A stretch of DNA of 64,000 nucleotides, taken from NCBI RefSeq assembly GCF_000717875.1, contig NZ_JOCT01000011.1:1-64000 (forward strand), written 5' to 3'. Shown piece by piece: positions 6,994 through 14,665 of the stretch (positions are counted from its first letter, which is position 1; every line of letters begins with the position of its first letter). A model generated the notes under the pieces. The model worked only from the letters and a program-made list of their open reading frames with translations. It ran no database searches and was not told where the DNA came from. The translations under genes and the position numbers were made by a program. This stretch comes from Streptomyces sp. NRRL S-455 (GTDB lineage Bacteria > Actinomycetota > Actinomycetes > Streptomycetales > Streptomycetaceae).

Positions 6994-8988
6994 GTGACGA
7001 CACGTGCGCGTGGTTCGGTCTTTTCCGTGGGCATCGACTACACCGGCGGCCCGCACCCGCACCTTCCCGACGCGCCGTCCGACGCCCGTCGTCTGGAAGG
7101 ATTCTTCACGGACTGGGGTTTCCACACGCTCGCCGAGTGCGGCGTCCTCTCCTGTGCGACGGCCCGGACCATCATCGACTCGCTCGAGTGCTGGGTGGAC
7201 AGCGCCCGCCACGACAGGCGTGCCGCGAAGGTCGTCCTCTATCTGGCGGGGCACGGCAGGCTGCACAACGGCCGGCACTACGTCCTCGTCGCCACCAGCC
7301 CCGAGACCGCTCCCTACTTCGGCAGCAAGGCCATAGGCGTTGAGGACCTGGTGCAAGCGGTCCTCAACAGCGGTGCCCACTCCGGCCTCATCCTGCTCGA
7401 CACCTGCTACGCGGGATTCGCGGCCCACGAGGTGCAGTACGCCATTGACCGCGCCGCCGCGGCACAGGGTGGCCCGGGAATGGATCTCGCTGTGCTGGTG
7501 CCGTCGCTCCACCACGAGAGGTCTTACAGCGGCCTGTTCGTGAAGAGCATGCTCGAAGCGCTGGAGGGGGGATCCCAGGGCGGTCACTGGAGTGACGGCG
7601 ACGAATACGTCACCCTCATGGAGCTGCGCGACGAACTTCGCCTGCGGCTCAGCGACGACCAGTGCGCCTACGTGGCGGGGCGCGACGGCCTGAAGATCAT
7701 GCCGAATCCGCGCTACCGCGCGCATGCCGCCGACCGGGCGGTGGAACTCGGTTCGTTACTGGCGCAACTCCCCGACACCGACCGCGAGCATTTCCTGCGG
7801 AAGGCGGCCAGCGCCGACGCGGGTGACGTGGGATGGTTCTTCACCGGACGTGAGCAGCTGACCACGCAGGTGATCGAATGGCTCTCGGCAAGTGACCGTG
7901 GCGTGCTGGTGGTGACCGGTCCTCCCGGCGCGGGCAAGTCCGCCTTCCTGGGGCGCATGGCCGTACTGGCCGACCACGGTTCGCAGCCCGCCTGCCGGGT
8001 GCTGGGTCTGCTGGACGACGACCACCCACATCCTCCGGTCGGCAGTTTCGATGCGGTCGTCCACCTCAGGAACCGACGGGCCGAGGACGTGGCCCGCGAT
8101 ATCGCGGGCCAGCTGGGCCTCGACCTGTCCGAGTCCACGAGTCCTCCCCGCGACCTGATCACCCTGCTCAGCGACCAGGGCCGCGAGGTGACCGTGCTGG
8201 CCGATGCGCTGGACGAGGCCGAGCAGGACGACGACGTCTTCATCGCGCGGGACGTACTGCGTGCCATTGCCAGTCTCCCGGGCTGCCGGGTGATCGTGGG
8301 CACCCGGCGGGACCGGGACGGACGACACGATCCCGAGGGCAGGGACGTGGGCCCGCTCATCGACGTGCTGCGGCCGCGCCGGGCCCCGTTGACCGTCCTC
8401 GACCTCGGTTCCGACGACCACGCCGACCAGGACATCGAGCGGTACGTCGAGGCACGTCTCGGCAGGGAGTCGACCGTCACCGGCTGGCCGACCGCCCGGC
8501 GGCGCCGGGCGGCGGCCCGCGCGGTCGCGGGACAGGCCCGCAGGGTCTTCCTGTACGCGCGTTTCGCGGTACGCGTGCTGGAGGGCCTCGGCGAGGACAT
8601 CGTGGACGAGCCGGAATTCGAGCGGCGTCTGCCCGGTCATGTGGGCGACGCGGGGCTCAACCGGGTCTTCGCCGAAGATCTCGAGCGCTTCGACGATCCC
8701 ACCCTGGTCCGGGAGATCCTCACTCCGCTGGCCTACGCCCGGGGCAAGGGCCTGCCGCGTCGTCAGATCTGGCCCGAACTGGCCGGCGCCCTCGCCGCCG
8801 GTCGGTCCGGCCGGGCGTACAGCGCCGCCGACGTGTCCCGGGTCATTCGCGAGGCGGGGTGGTACCTCATCGAGGGCACGGAGGATGGGCAGGCGGTTTT
8901 TCGCCTCTATCACCAGGCGATCGGTGACTACCTGCGCGGGGAGGTGCGCCGTGGAGGAAGACCCCGACGTCGAGACGGCCATCGTTGA
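6994..8988 (+). CDS. Caspase-like protease fused to a STAND NTPase
   Basis: The 664-residue protein begins with a caspase/metacaspase domain (about residues 1-245). The dyad is intact: His87 in YLAGHGR and Cys138 in DTCYAGF. A STAND/NACHT-like NTPase follows, with P-loop VTGPPGAGKSAF (about 307-318), Walker B-like VLADALDEAE (about 400) and CRVIVGTRR (about 430). It ends in the winged-helix segment FRLYHQAIGDYLRG, where such proteins usually continue into a helical arm and WD40 repeats. Here those are encoded by the next gene in the +1 frame, overlapping 38 bp. GTG 6994 is chosen for the adjacent -10 box; TTG 6985 is an alternative. Codon 255 is TTA (7756-7758). It probably acts as a regulated suicide or conflict effector. 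Confidence 0.87.
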   Translation: MTTRARGSVFSVGIDYTGGPHPHLPDAPSDARRLEGFFTDWGFHTLAECGVLSCATARTIIDSLECWVDSARHDRRAAKVVLYLAGHGRLHNGRHYVLVATSPETAPYFGSKAIGVEDLVQAVLNSGAHSGLILLDTCYAGFAAHEVQYAIDRAAAAQGGPGMDLAVLVPSLHHERSYSGLFVKSMLEALEGGSQGGHWSDGDEYVTLMELRDELRLRLSDDQCAYVAGRDGLKIMPNPRYRAHAADRAVELGSLLAQLPDTDREHFLRKAASADAGDVGWFFTGREQLTTQVIEWLSASDRGVLVVTGPPGAGKSAFLGRMAVLADHGSQPACRVLGLLDDDHPHPPVGSFDAVVHLRNRRAEDVARDIAGQLGLDLSESTSPPRDLITLLSDQGREVTVLADALDEAEQDDDVFIARDVLRAIASLPGCRVIVGTRRDRDGRHDPEGRDVGPLIDVLRPRRAPLTVLDLGSDDHADQDIERYVEARLGRESTVTGWPTARRRRAAARAVAGQARRVFLYARFAVRVLEGLGEDIVDEPEFERRLPGHVGDAGLNRVFAEDLERFDDPTLVREILTPLAYARGKGLPRRQIWPELAGALAAGRSGRAYSAADVSRVIREAGWYLIEGTEDGQAVFRLYHQAIGDYLRGEVRRGGRPRRRDGHR

Positions 8989-11188
8989 ACGGTTGCTGGC
9001 GCTGGCACAGGCCGACGGTTGGGAACGGGTGAACCCCTACACGGCCCACTACCTCGCCGCCCATGCACGGGTCGCCGGCCGCCTGCCGGAACTGGGCACC
9101 GACCTCGGCTACATCGTCGTCGCGGAGCCCGACAGTCTCGCCGCCACGCTGGGCACCGGCTTCGACCGTGATCTGCCCGAGGCGACGAGGCTGTACCTGA
9201 GATGCGCCCACGCCATGCGCGGACTTTCCATGGACGAACGCGCGGCGGTGCTGTCGCTGACCGCGGCCCAGCAGGGCCGGACACTGGATCTCGCCGCGCC
9301 CGGCACCGCCCCGTGGTGGCCGCGGTGGGCACGGTACCGGTCCACGCCCTACCACCGCGTGCTCGAGGGGCACACGGGAGGGGTCCGGGCCGTGGCCGCT
9401 GCCGAGGTGGACGGTCGGCCCGTCGCGGTGACCGGCGGCGTGGATCGTGCCGTCCGGGTCTGGGACCTGAGTGTCGGCAGCACCCTGCGCATCCTGGAAG
9501 GCCACACGGGCGCCGTGCAGACGGTGGCGACCGGAGACGTGGACGGCAGGACGGTGGCCGTCTCCGGCGGCGACGACGGGACCGTGCGGGTCTGGGATGT
9601 CACCACCGGCCGGCTGCTGCGGACTCTGACCGGACACACGGGCTGGGTGGCCTCGGCGGACATCGGCCCGGTGGCCGGCCGGACGGTGGTGGTCAGCGCC
9701 GGCTCCGACCGTACGGTCCGGGTCTGGGACCTCCGCGAGGACAACGCTGTCCGGGTCCTGGAGGGACACACGGGCGGAGTGCGGACGGTCGCCCTGGGCA
9801 TCGTCGGCGGCCGGACCGTTCTGGTCAGCGGTGGCGCCGACCGCACCTTACGCATGTGGGATCCGGCGGACGGGACGCCCCTGCGCGTGCTCACCGGGCA
9901 CACGGGATGGGTGCTGTCCGCACGGCTTGCCACGGTCCAGGGCCGGGCCTTGGTGGTGAGCACCGGCGACGACTGGGAGGTGCGCTTCTGGGACGCGGCG
10001 GACGGCACCCCGCTCAGAGTGCTGGAAGGACATACCGGCTGGGGGCGCTGCGTGGCCGTCGCCGGCACGGCACACACCGCTTCGCTCGGGCACGCCGTCC
10101 TCTCGGCCGGCGCCGACCGAACGGTGCGCATGTGGGACACGGAGTCCGGCGACTGCCTGCAGGTCATGGGCGGCCACACGGCGGGGGTCCGGTCGGTGGC
10201 GGTCTCCGCGGTCGACGGCTGGCCCGTGGCACTCACCGCCGCGGACGATGCGACGATCCGCGTCTGGGATCTGCGCGGTGCCGGAGAAGCCGACTCCCGT
10301 GAGGTGCACGGGCAGTGGGTTCTGGCGGTGTCGGCGTGCGATGTCGAGGACCGCCCGGTGGCCGTCTCCGCCGGGACGGACCGGACCGTACGGGTGTGGG
10401 ACCTGACCGACGGCAGCCCCCTGGGTGTCCTCCGCGGCCACTCCGGCTGGGTGGGCAGCGCCGCCCATTCGGTCGTGAACGGGCGTCACGTCGTCGTCAC
10501 CGGCGGGGCGCACGCCGAGGTACGCCTGTGGGACCTCGCTGCCGGCACCTGCCTGCGCGTGCTCGAAGGGCATTCCAGTTCCGTACTGGCGGTCGAGACC
10601 GGGGTGGCGCACGGCCGGCCGTACGCCGCGACGGCCGGGAACGACTCGACGGTCCGTCTGTGGGACCTGACCGAGGGCCGCATGGTGAAGGTGATGACCG
10701 GTCACACCGGTGGGGCCCGCACGGTGACGACGGCCGTCGCGGGCAACGGTCCGGTGGCCGTGTCGGGCGGCACGGACGGCACCGTGCGGGTCTGGGACGT
10801 GGACAGCGGAGAACTGGTGCATCTGCTGGCCGGGCACGATGGCTGGGTGCGGGAGGTGGCCGTGGTGGACGTGGCGGGCCGCCCCGTCGTCGTCAGCGCG
10901 AGCGACGACGGCACCGTGCGCACGTGGGACTTGGATGACGGAGCGGCCCTGCGGGTTCTCCGAGGACATACCGGCGCGGTGCTCGCGGCGGCTGCCGGAG
11001 CGGTGGGAGGCCGGCCGGTGGCCGCGACGGCGGGCAACGACGGCACCGTACGGATCTGGGACCTCACCGAGGGCCGGCACCTGAGGATTCCACTCAACGG
11101 CTGCTACGGCCTTGCTCTGCACCACTCGGCCCTGCTCGTCGCCACCCACCTCGGGGTGTGCGTCCTGGATCTGCTGGCTCCGCCCTGA
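8951..11188 (+). CDS. WD40 repeat protein with STAND helical arm, separate partner of the caspase-STAND protein
   Basis: The 745-residue protein starts with a helical region (about residues 1-130; VETAIVERLLALAQADGW, HYLAAHARVAGRLPEL). In related single-chain STAND proteins this arm follows the winged helix directly. Thirteen WD motifs follow (residues about 135-715), each close to GHTGxVRTVA..GRPVAVSGGxDRTVRVWDL. This is near the 14 blades needed for two seven-bladed propellers. GTG 8951 is preceded by GGGGAGG (8938-8944) at 6-nt spacing inside the end of the upstream gene, so translation is probably reinitiated or coupled. A TTA codon is at 9848-9850. It likely senses the trigger. Confidence 0.85.
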   Translation: MEEDPDVETAIVERLLALAQADGWERVNPYTAHYLAAHARVAGRLPELGTDLGYIVVAEPDSLAATLGTGFDRDLPEATRLYLRCAHAMRGLSMDERAAVLSLTAAQQGRTLDLAAPGTAPWWPRWARYRSTPYHRVLEGHTGGVRAVAAAEVDGRPVAVTGGVDRAVRVWDLSVGSTLRILEGHTGAVQTVATGDVDGRTVAVSGGDDGTVRVWDVTTGRLLRTLTGHTGWVASADIGPVAGRTVVVSAGSDRTVRVWDLREDNAVRVLEGHTGGVRTVALGIVGGRTVLVSGGADRTLRMWDPADGTPLRVLTGHTGWVLSARLATVQGRALVVSTGDDWEVRFWDAADGTPLRVLEGHTGWGRCVAVAGTAHTASLGHAVLSAGADRTVRMWDTESGDCLQVMGGHTAGVRSVAVSAVDGWPVALTAADDATIRVWDLRGAGEADSREVHGQWVLAVSACDVEDRPVAVSAGTDRTVRVWDLTDGSPLGVLRGHSGWVGSAAHSVVNGRHVVVTGGAHAEVRLWDLAAGTCLRVLEGHSSSVLAVETGVAHGRPYAATAGNDSTVRLWDLTEGRMVKVMTGHTGGARTVTTAVAGNGPVAVSGGTDGTVRVWDVDSGELVHLLAGHDGWVREVAVVDVAGRPVVVSASDDGTVRTWDLDDGAALRVLRGHTGAVLAAAAGAVGGRPVAATAGNDGTVRIWDLTEGRHLRIPLNGCYGLALHHSALLVATHLGVCVLDLLAPP

Positions 11189-11245
11189 GGTACCGCTGCG
11201 CGGGGGCGCCGGCCGGTGGTGCGACGTGGAGAACTGGAGGGGGCA

Positions 11246-12619
11246 TTGGGCGGCATCGCACACGGTGACCTGGTGGTGGTGATCCCGGGCATTCTGGGCA
11301 GCACGCTGGAGCGGGGCGAGCGGCAGACGTGGGGGTACCGGCAGGTCTTCCGAAACGTCCACCGGCTGTCCAGCCGTCTGACCGAGGATCTGTCACTTGA
11401 TCCGGGCGTCTTCCAGCACCCGGCGGAGGGGTGGGACGACGGGACGCGCGTCACGGGCGTCCTGACGACGCTGGGGATGTTCCCCGGGCTGGTGGCGGTG
11501 AACGGCTATGACGATCTGATGCGGTGGCTCGTCAAGCGTTTCCCCGACGACCGGGACGGAATCCATGCGTTCCCCTACGACTGGCGGCAGTCCAACGAGT
11601 ACACCGCCCGGCGCCTGGCACGGTTCCTGCGGCCTCTCCTCGGACGCCGTCGCCGCGACTACCCGCAGGCCCGCGTCATCCTCATCGGTCACTCGATGGG
11701 CGGTCTGGTCGCCCGTTACTACGCCGAATGCCTGGACGCACGGCGCGATACGCGCAGGGTCATCACCATCGGCACGCCGTACCGGGGGTCGGTGAACGCC
11801 CTCACCCTCCTGGCCAACGGTTTCGCCCGGCTCGGACCGGTCAAGTGCGACCTCGGCGACCTTGCCCGGTCCCTCCCGTCCGTGGCCGAACTCCTGCCCG
11901 TCTACGACTGCGTGGGCACGTCGGCGGACCGACTGTCGGCGCCGGGGACTCCCCTCGCTGTTCCCGGGCTGACCGACGCGGCCCTCGCCAGGTCCCGGTC
12001 GTTCCATCGGAAGATCGCCGAGGCGGTCGCCGCGGGCGTCGAGCGCCCCTCCTACCACCCGCTCCTGAGTCACTGGCAGACCACGGATCTGTGGGCACTG
12101 GTGAACGGAGTCGACGAGATCCGGGGGCAGCCGTCCACAGACTTCGACGACGGAGGCGACGGCACGGTGCCGCGCTGTTCGGCGGTGCCTCCGGAGTGGC
12201 CGGACGACTCGCACGGGATTCATGTCGCGGGCAAGCACGCTGCCCTGCAGCAGCAGCGGGAGACGCTGGTACAGCTGACCGGCATCCTCACGTCCCGTCC
12301 GAGAAGGCCCCAGGCCGCGGTGGACGGTATCTCCGTCACGGCGGAGTCCCTGGTGGAACCGGGCCGGTTCTGGGACGTGGCCGCCAGGTCGGTGGAGGGT
12401 TCCGACTCTCTGGTGCTGACCCTGACGGTGACGGACCCGGCGCGCGGTGACAGCGCGCCGGTGGCACGTGTGCCGCTGAGGCCTCAGGGCGGCGGCCAGT
12501 ACGCGGGCAGAGCGCTGGTACCGGATCCGGGCCTTTACCGATGGACCATCCACACGGAATTGACGGCCATGACGCCGGTCGAATCGGTGACCGATGTTCT
12601 GCTGTGTACGGCGGCGTGA
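11246..12619 (+). CDS. LCAT-like lipase/acyltransferase (alpha/beta hydrolase)
   Basis: The 457-residue protein has the lecithin:cholesterol acyltransferase-like core: DLVVVIPGILGSTL at the N-terminus, FPYDWRQSNEYTARRL, the nucleophile elbow GHSMGG (Ser about 150), GTPYRGS, DDGGDGTVPRCSA (acid) and AGKHAALQ (His). The C-terminal ~110 residues look like a beta-rich accessory domain. TTG 11246 is chosen because GGAGG (11236-11240) lies 5 nt upstream; GTG 11216 is the longer alternative. It follows the WD40 gene by 57 bp, so it is probably a third member of the unit and may be a membrane-damaging effector. Confidence 0.82.
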   Translation: MGGIAHGDLVVVIPGILGSTLERGERQTWGYRQVFRNVHRLSSRLTEDLSLDPGVFQHPAEGWDDGTRVTGVLTTLGMFPGLVAVNGYDDLMRWLVKRFPDDRDGIHAFPYDWRQSNEYTARRLARFLRPLLGRRRRDYPQARVILIGHSMGGLVARYYAECLDARRDTRRVITIGTPYRGSVNALTLLANGFARLGPVKCDLGDLARSLPSVAELLPVYDCVGTSADRLSAPGTPLAVPGLTDAALARSRSFHRKIAEAVAAGVERPSYHPLLSHWQTTDLWALVNGVDEIRGQPSTDFDDGGDGTVPRCSAVPPEWPDDSHGIHVAGKHAALQQQRETLVQLTGILTSRPRRPQAAVDGISVTAESLVEPGRFWDVAARSVEGSDSLVLTLTVTDPARGDSAPVARVPLRPQGGGQYAGRALVPDPGLYRWTIHTELTAMTPVESVTDVLLCTAA

Positions 12620-12632
12620 ACGACCGGCCGCC

Positions 12633-12661
12633 TTTACGGAGGTCTGCGGCACTCCTAGAAT
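12633..12661 (+). promoter_or_regulatory. Promoter of the peptide/FGE/methyltransferase unit
   Basis: TTTACG (12633-12638) and TAGAAT (12656-12661) are separated by exactly 17 bp. This is a good match to the vegetative consensus and lies about 40 bp before the 41-codon gene. It implies that the second half of the block can be expressed independently of the caspase genes. Confidence 0.6.
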
Positions 12662-12700
12662 GACGGCATATCAGGGAACTGAAGCTCGGGGAGGGAAATC

Positions 12701-12826
12701 GTGGTGCGTGACGAAGAGAATGCGGAATCCGGTTTGCCGGATTCGGGAGTTCCGGTCGACCATGAGGTGGACATAGATCGTTTCCTCAACAGCCGGGACG
12801 CCGACACCGACGTTCACAAGTGGTAA
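12701..12826 (+). CDS. 41-residue acidic peptide
   Basis: GTG 12701 is preceded by GGGGAGGG (12688-12695) at 5-nt spacing, one of the strongest ribosome-binding sites in the window. It ends at TAA 12824-12826, 4 bp before the HEAT-FGE gene. The peptide is highly acidic: residues 2-20 are rich in Glu, Asp and Pro, and the C-terminus reads SRDADTDVHKW. It has no signal peptide or membrane segment. I do not recognise a family. Its place at the head of an operon of modifying-enzyme-like genes suggests a precursor or substrate peptide, or a small adaptor; neither is shown. Confidence 0.65.
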   Translation: MVRDEENAESGLPDSGVPVDHEVDIDRFLNSRDADTDVHKW

Positions 12827-12830
12827 TCGC

Positions 12831-14150
12831 GTGACCGGCCGGGCCGAACGCCCGGCGGCTGCCGACGGCAGGTACCTCTCCGAGCTGACCGAGAGTGCCG
12901 TCAGACGCGATTCCGCAGTCCACGAGCGGTTGCTCCACGCGGCGGCACACCACGAACAGTGGACGGTCCGGGCTGCGAGCCTCGAGATCCTCGCCGAACA
13001 TTTCCTGACCGAGACCGGAACCGCCCGGGCTCTGGCCCGAGCCACACACGATTCGGTCGACTGGGTGGCGTTCACCGCCATCCGGCTCATCGGGTTTCAT
13101 CGAATCCGCTCGGCCGTACCGGACCTCATCAAGATTTCCGGATGGCCCAGCAACTTCAGTCGACCCACCACTCTGCGCAAACCGGTGGGATGCGGAGCCG
13201 CCTTCGCCAAACAGGCACTCATTTCCATCTTCGGCACCAACGACCCGCAGCATCTGCGCAATTTGGAGAATGAATACTTCGTTCCATGGCGGCGACGGGT
13301 CGAGACCCGTCGGCGGCGGCGGAACAATGACGACGTCGTTCTCGTGCCGGAGGGCACGTACCGCCATGGCTCGGATCCCGAGCCAACCAACCCCTTCCGG
13401 ATGGACGACACCGACAACCCCCCTCGCGACGTGTTCCTGCCGGCGTTCTACATCGACAGGACCGCGGTCACCAATGCGCGGTACGCCGTGTTCCTGAAGG
13501 AGGCAGGCGGCGGCAGCGCTTTCGATCACCCGGATCAGCCCACGGGAAAGGGGCACGAACCCGCGCACATCGATGACCCGAGATTCAACCGACCGGACCT
13601 TCCGGTCGTCGGAATCGACTGGTACGACGCATGGGCCTTCGCCAGGTGGGCCGGCGGAATGCTGCCCAGCGAAGAGCAGTGGGAGCGAGCGGCCCGTGGT
13701 GCGGACGGACGCAAGTACCCCTGGGGTGACGTGTTCGAGCCCGATCGGGTCCAGTACGTCGAACACGCCTTCTCCCGGCCGGTCTCGGACATCGCGGAGC
13801 TGGATGAACTGCTGGTGACCGCCCAACCCAGTGCGTTTCCGGCAGTACCCGTGCTGCCGGCGGACAGCCTCGTGCAGGGCGCCAGTCCGTACGGCGCCGT
13901 ACACATGGCCGGCAACGTCTGGGAGATCACCAGGACGAACTATTTCAGCCGGGAGGACATGGATCCGTTCTTCAAAGGGCGCGACCCGGTGGAGTTCATG
14001 AACAGAAAAGAGGCCTTTCATGTCCTTCGTGGCGGTTCCTGGACGTCGCCACCCTCGTGCCTCACCACGCATTATCGCGGGCGAGATCTGATCACTGACC
14101 GACACAGCGAGGTTGGATTCCGGTGCGTGTACCGCCTGGATGACGACTGA
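12831..14150 (+). CDS. HEAT-like repeat protein with C-terminal FGE-sulfatase (SUMF1/EgtB-like) domain
   Basis: The 439-residue protein has an alpha-helical HEAT-like N-terminal half (residues about 10-140). The C-terminal FGE-sulfatase domain runs from VLVPEGTYRHGSDP through FYIDRTAVTNARYAVFL, PVVGIDWYDAWAFARWAGGMLPSEEQWERAARG, YPWGD, GNVWEITR and LRGGSW to VGFRCVY. The Cys pair of true formylglycine-generating enzymes after GGSW is missing (GGSWTSPPSCL), so it is unlikely to make formylglycine. Only a weak ribosome-binding site precedes GTG 12831, 4 bp after the peptide stop, so translation is probably coupled. In conflict systems such C-lectin-fold domains may act in recognition; in other contexts they are iron enzymes. 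Confidence 0.85.
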   Translation: MTGRAERPAAADGRYLSELTESAVRRDSAVHERLLHAAAHHEQWTVRAASLEILAEHFLTETGTARALARATHDSVDWVAFTAIRLIGFHRIRSAVPDLIKISGWPSNFSRPTTLRKPVGCGAAFAKQALISIFGTNDPQHLRNLENEYFVPWRRRVETRRRRRNNDDVVLVPEGTYRHGSDPEPTNPFRMDDTDNPPRDVFLPAFYIDRTAVTNARYAVFLKEAGGGSAFDHPDQPTGKGHEPAHIDDPRFNRPDLPVVGIDWYDAWAFARWAGGMLPSEEQWERAARGADGRKYPWGDVFEPDRVQYVEHAFSRPVSDIAELDELLVTAQPSAFPAVPVLPADSLVQGASPYGAVHMAGNVWEITRTNYFSREDMDPFFKGRDPVEFMNRKEAFHVLRGGSWTSPPSCLTTHYRGRDLITDRHSEVGFRCVYRLDDD

Positions 14151-14181
14151 GTGTTCATGGCGAAGAAGAGAGACGATTCAC

Positions 14182-14631
14182 ATGACCGAGGCTCCTCGTT
14201 CCACGGCGCAGCGCAAGACCGATGCGCTGACCAGGCTGGAAAAGGACAAGGACCTGTGGGTGGCCACGGCGGCCTCCGACGAGGTGCCCACGCTGGTACC
14301 CCTGTCATTCTGGTGGAACGGCAGCAGCCTGTACGTAGCGACGGTCCGCACCAATCCCACGGCCCGGAACATCATGTCCTCGGGCAAGGTGCGTGTGGTG
14401 TTGGGTCATACCCGGGATGTGGTGCTCATCGACGCGGTCGGGGCACTGGTGGAGAACGCGGAACTTCCGGACGAGTACGCGGAAGCCTACTCGGCCAAGT
14501 GCGGGTGGGACCCGCGAGAATCCAAGGGCTACCGCTTCTTCCGGATCGACCCGAGGAACGTCGAGTGCTGGCGCGAACTCAATGAGCACGCCGACCGTCA
14601 GGTGATGCGCGACGGCCGGTGGCTCGCCTGA
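14182..14631 (+). CDS. Pyridoxamine 5'-phosphate oxidase-fold (FMN split-barrel) protein
   Basis: The 149-residue protein has the PPOX split-barrel pattern: TRLEKDKDLWVATAASDEVPTLVPLSFWWNGSSLYVATVRTNPTARNI, then VRVVLGHTRDVVLIDAVGALVE. It probably binds FMN (or F420) and acts as a redox enzyme or flavin carrier. ATG 14182 is preferred because the conserved fold begins right after it; an in-frame upstream extension would run back into the FGE gene. It is 31 bp after that gene and 34 bp before the methyltransferase gene, so it is co-operonic. The substrate is unknown. Confidence 0.85.
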   Translation: MTEAPRSTAQRKTDALTRLEKDKDLWVATAASDEVPTLVPLSFWWNGSSLYVATVRTNPTARNIMSSGKVRVVLGHTRDVVLIDAVGALVENAELPDEYAEAYSAKCGWDPRESKGYRFFRIDPRNVECWRELNEHADRQVMRDGRWLA

Positions 14632-14665
14632 CCCGAGGTCAAGTCCGGGGCCGAGGGGGCATGGC

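Noticed and set aside
6882-7034. N-terminal extension of the ACP-like protein
   Set aside because: The extra residues are Arg/Cys-rich, unlike any ACP, and would overlap the caspase promoter and start.
8639-8950. Longer WD40 protein starting inside the caspase-STAND gene
   Set aside because: The added 104 residues are Arg/Ser-rich shadow sequence of the STAND frame; homology begins just after GTG 8951, which has its own ribosome-binding site.
12831-14150. FGE domain as the variable target of a diversity-generating retroelement
   Set aside because: No reverse transcriptase, template repeat or accessory gene is present in the window.
12831-14150. True formylglycine-generating enzyme
   Set aside because: The active-site Cys pair after GGSW is not present and no sulfatase lies nearby.
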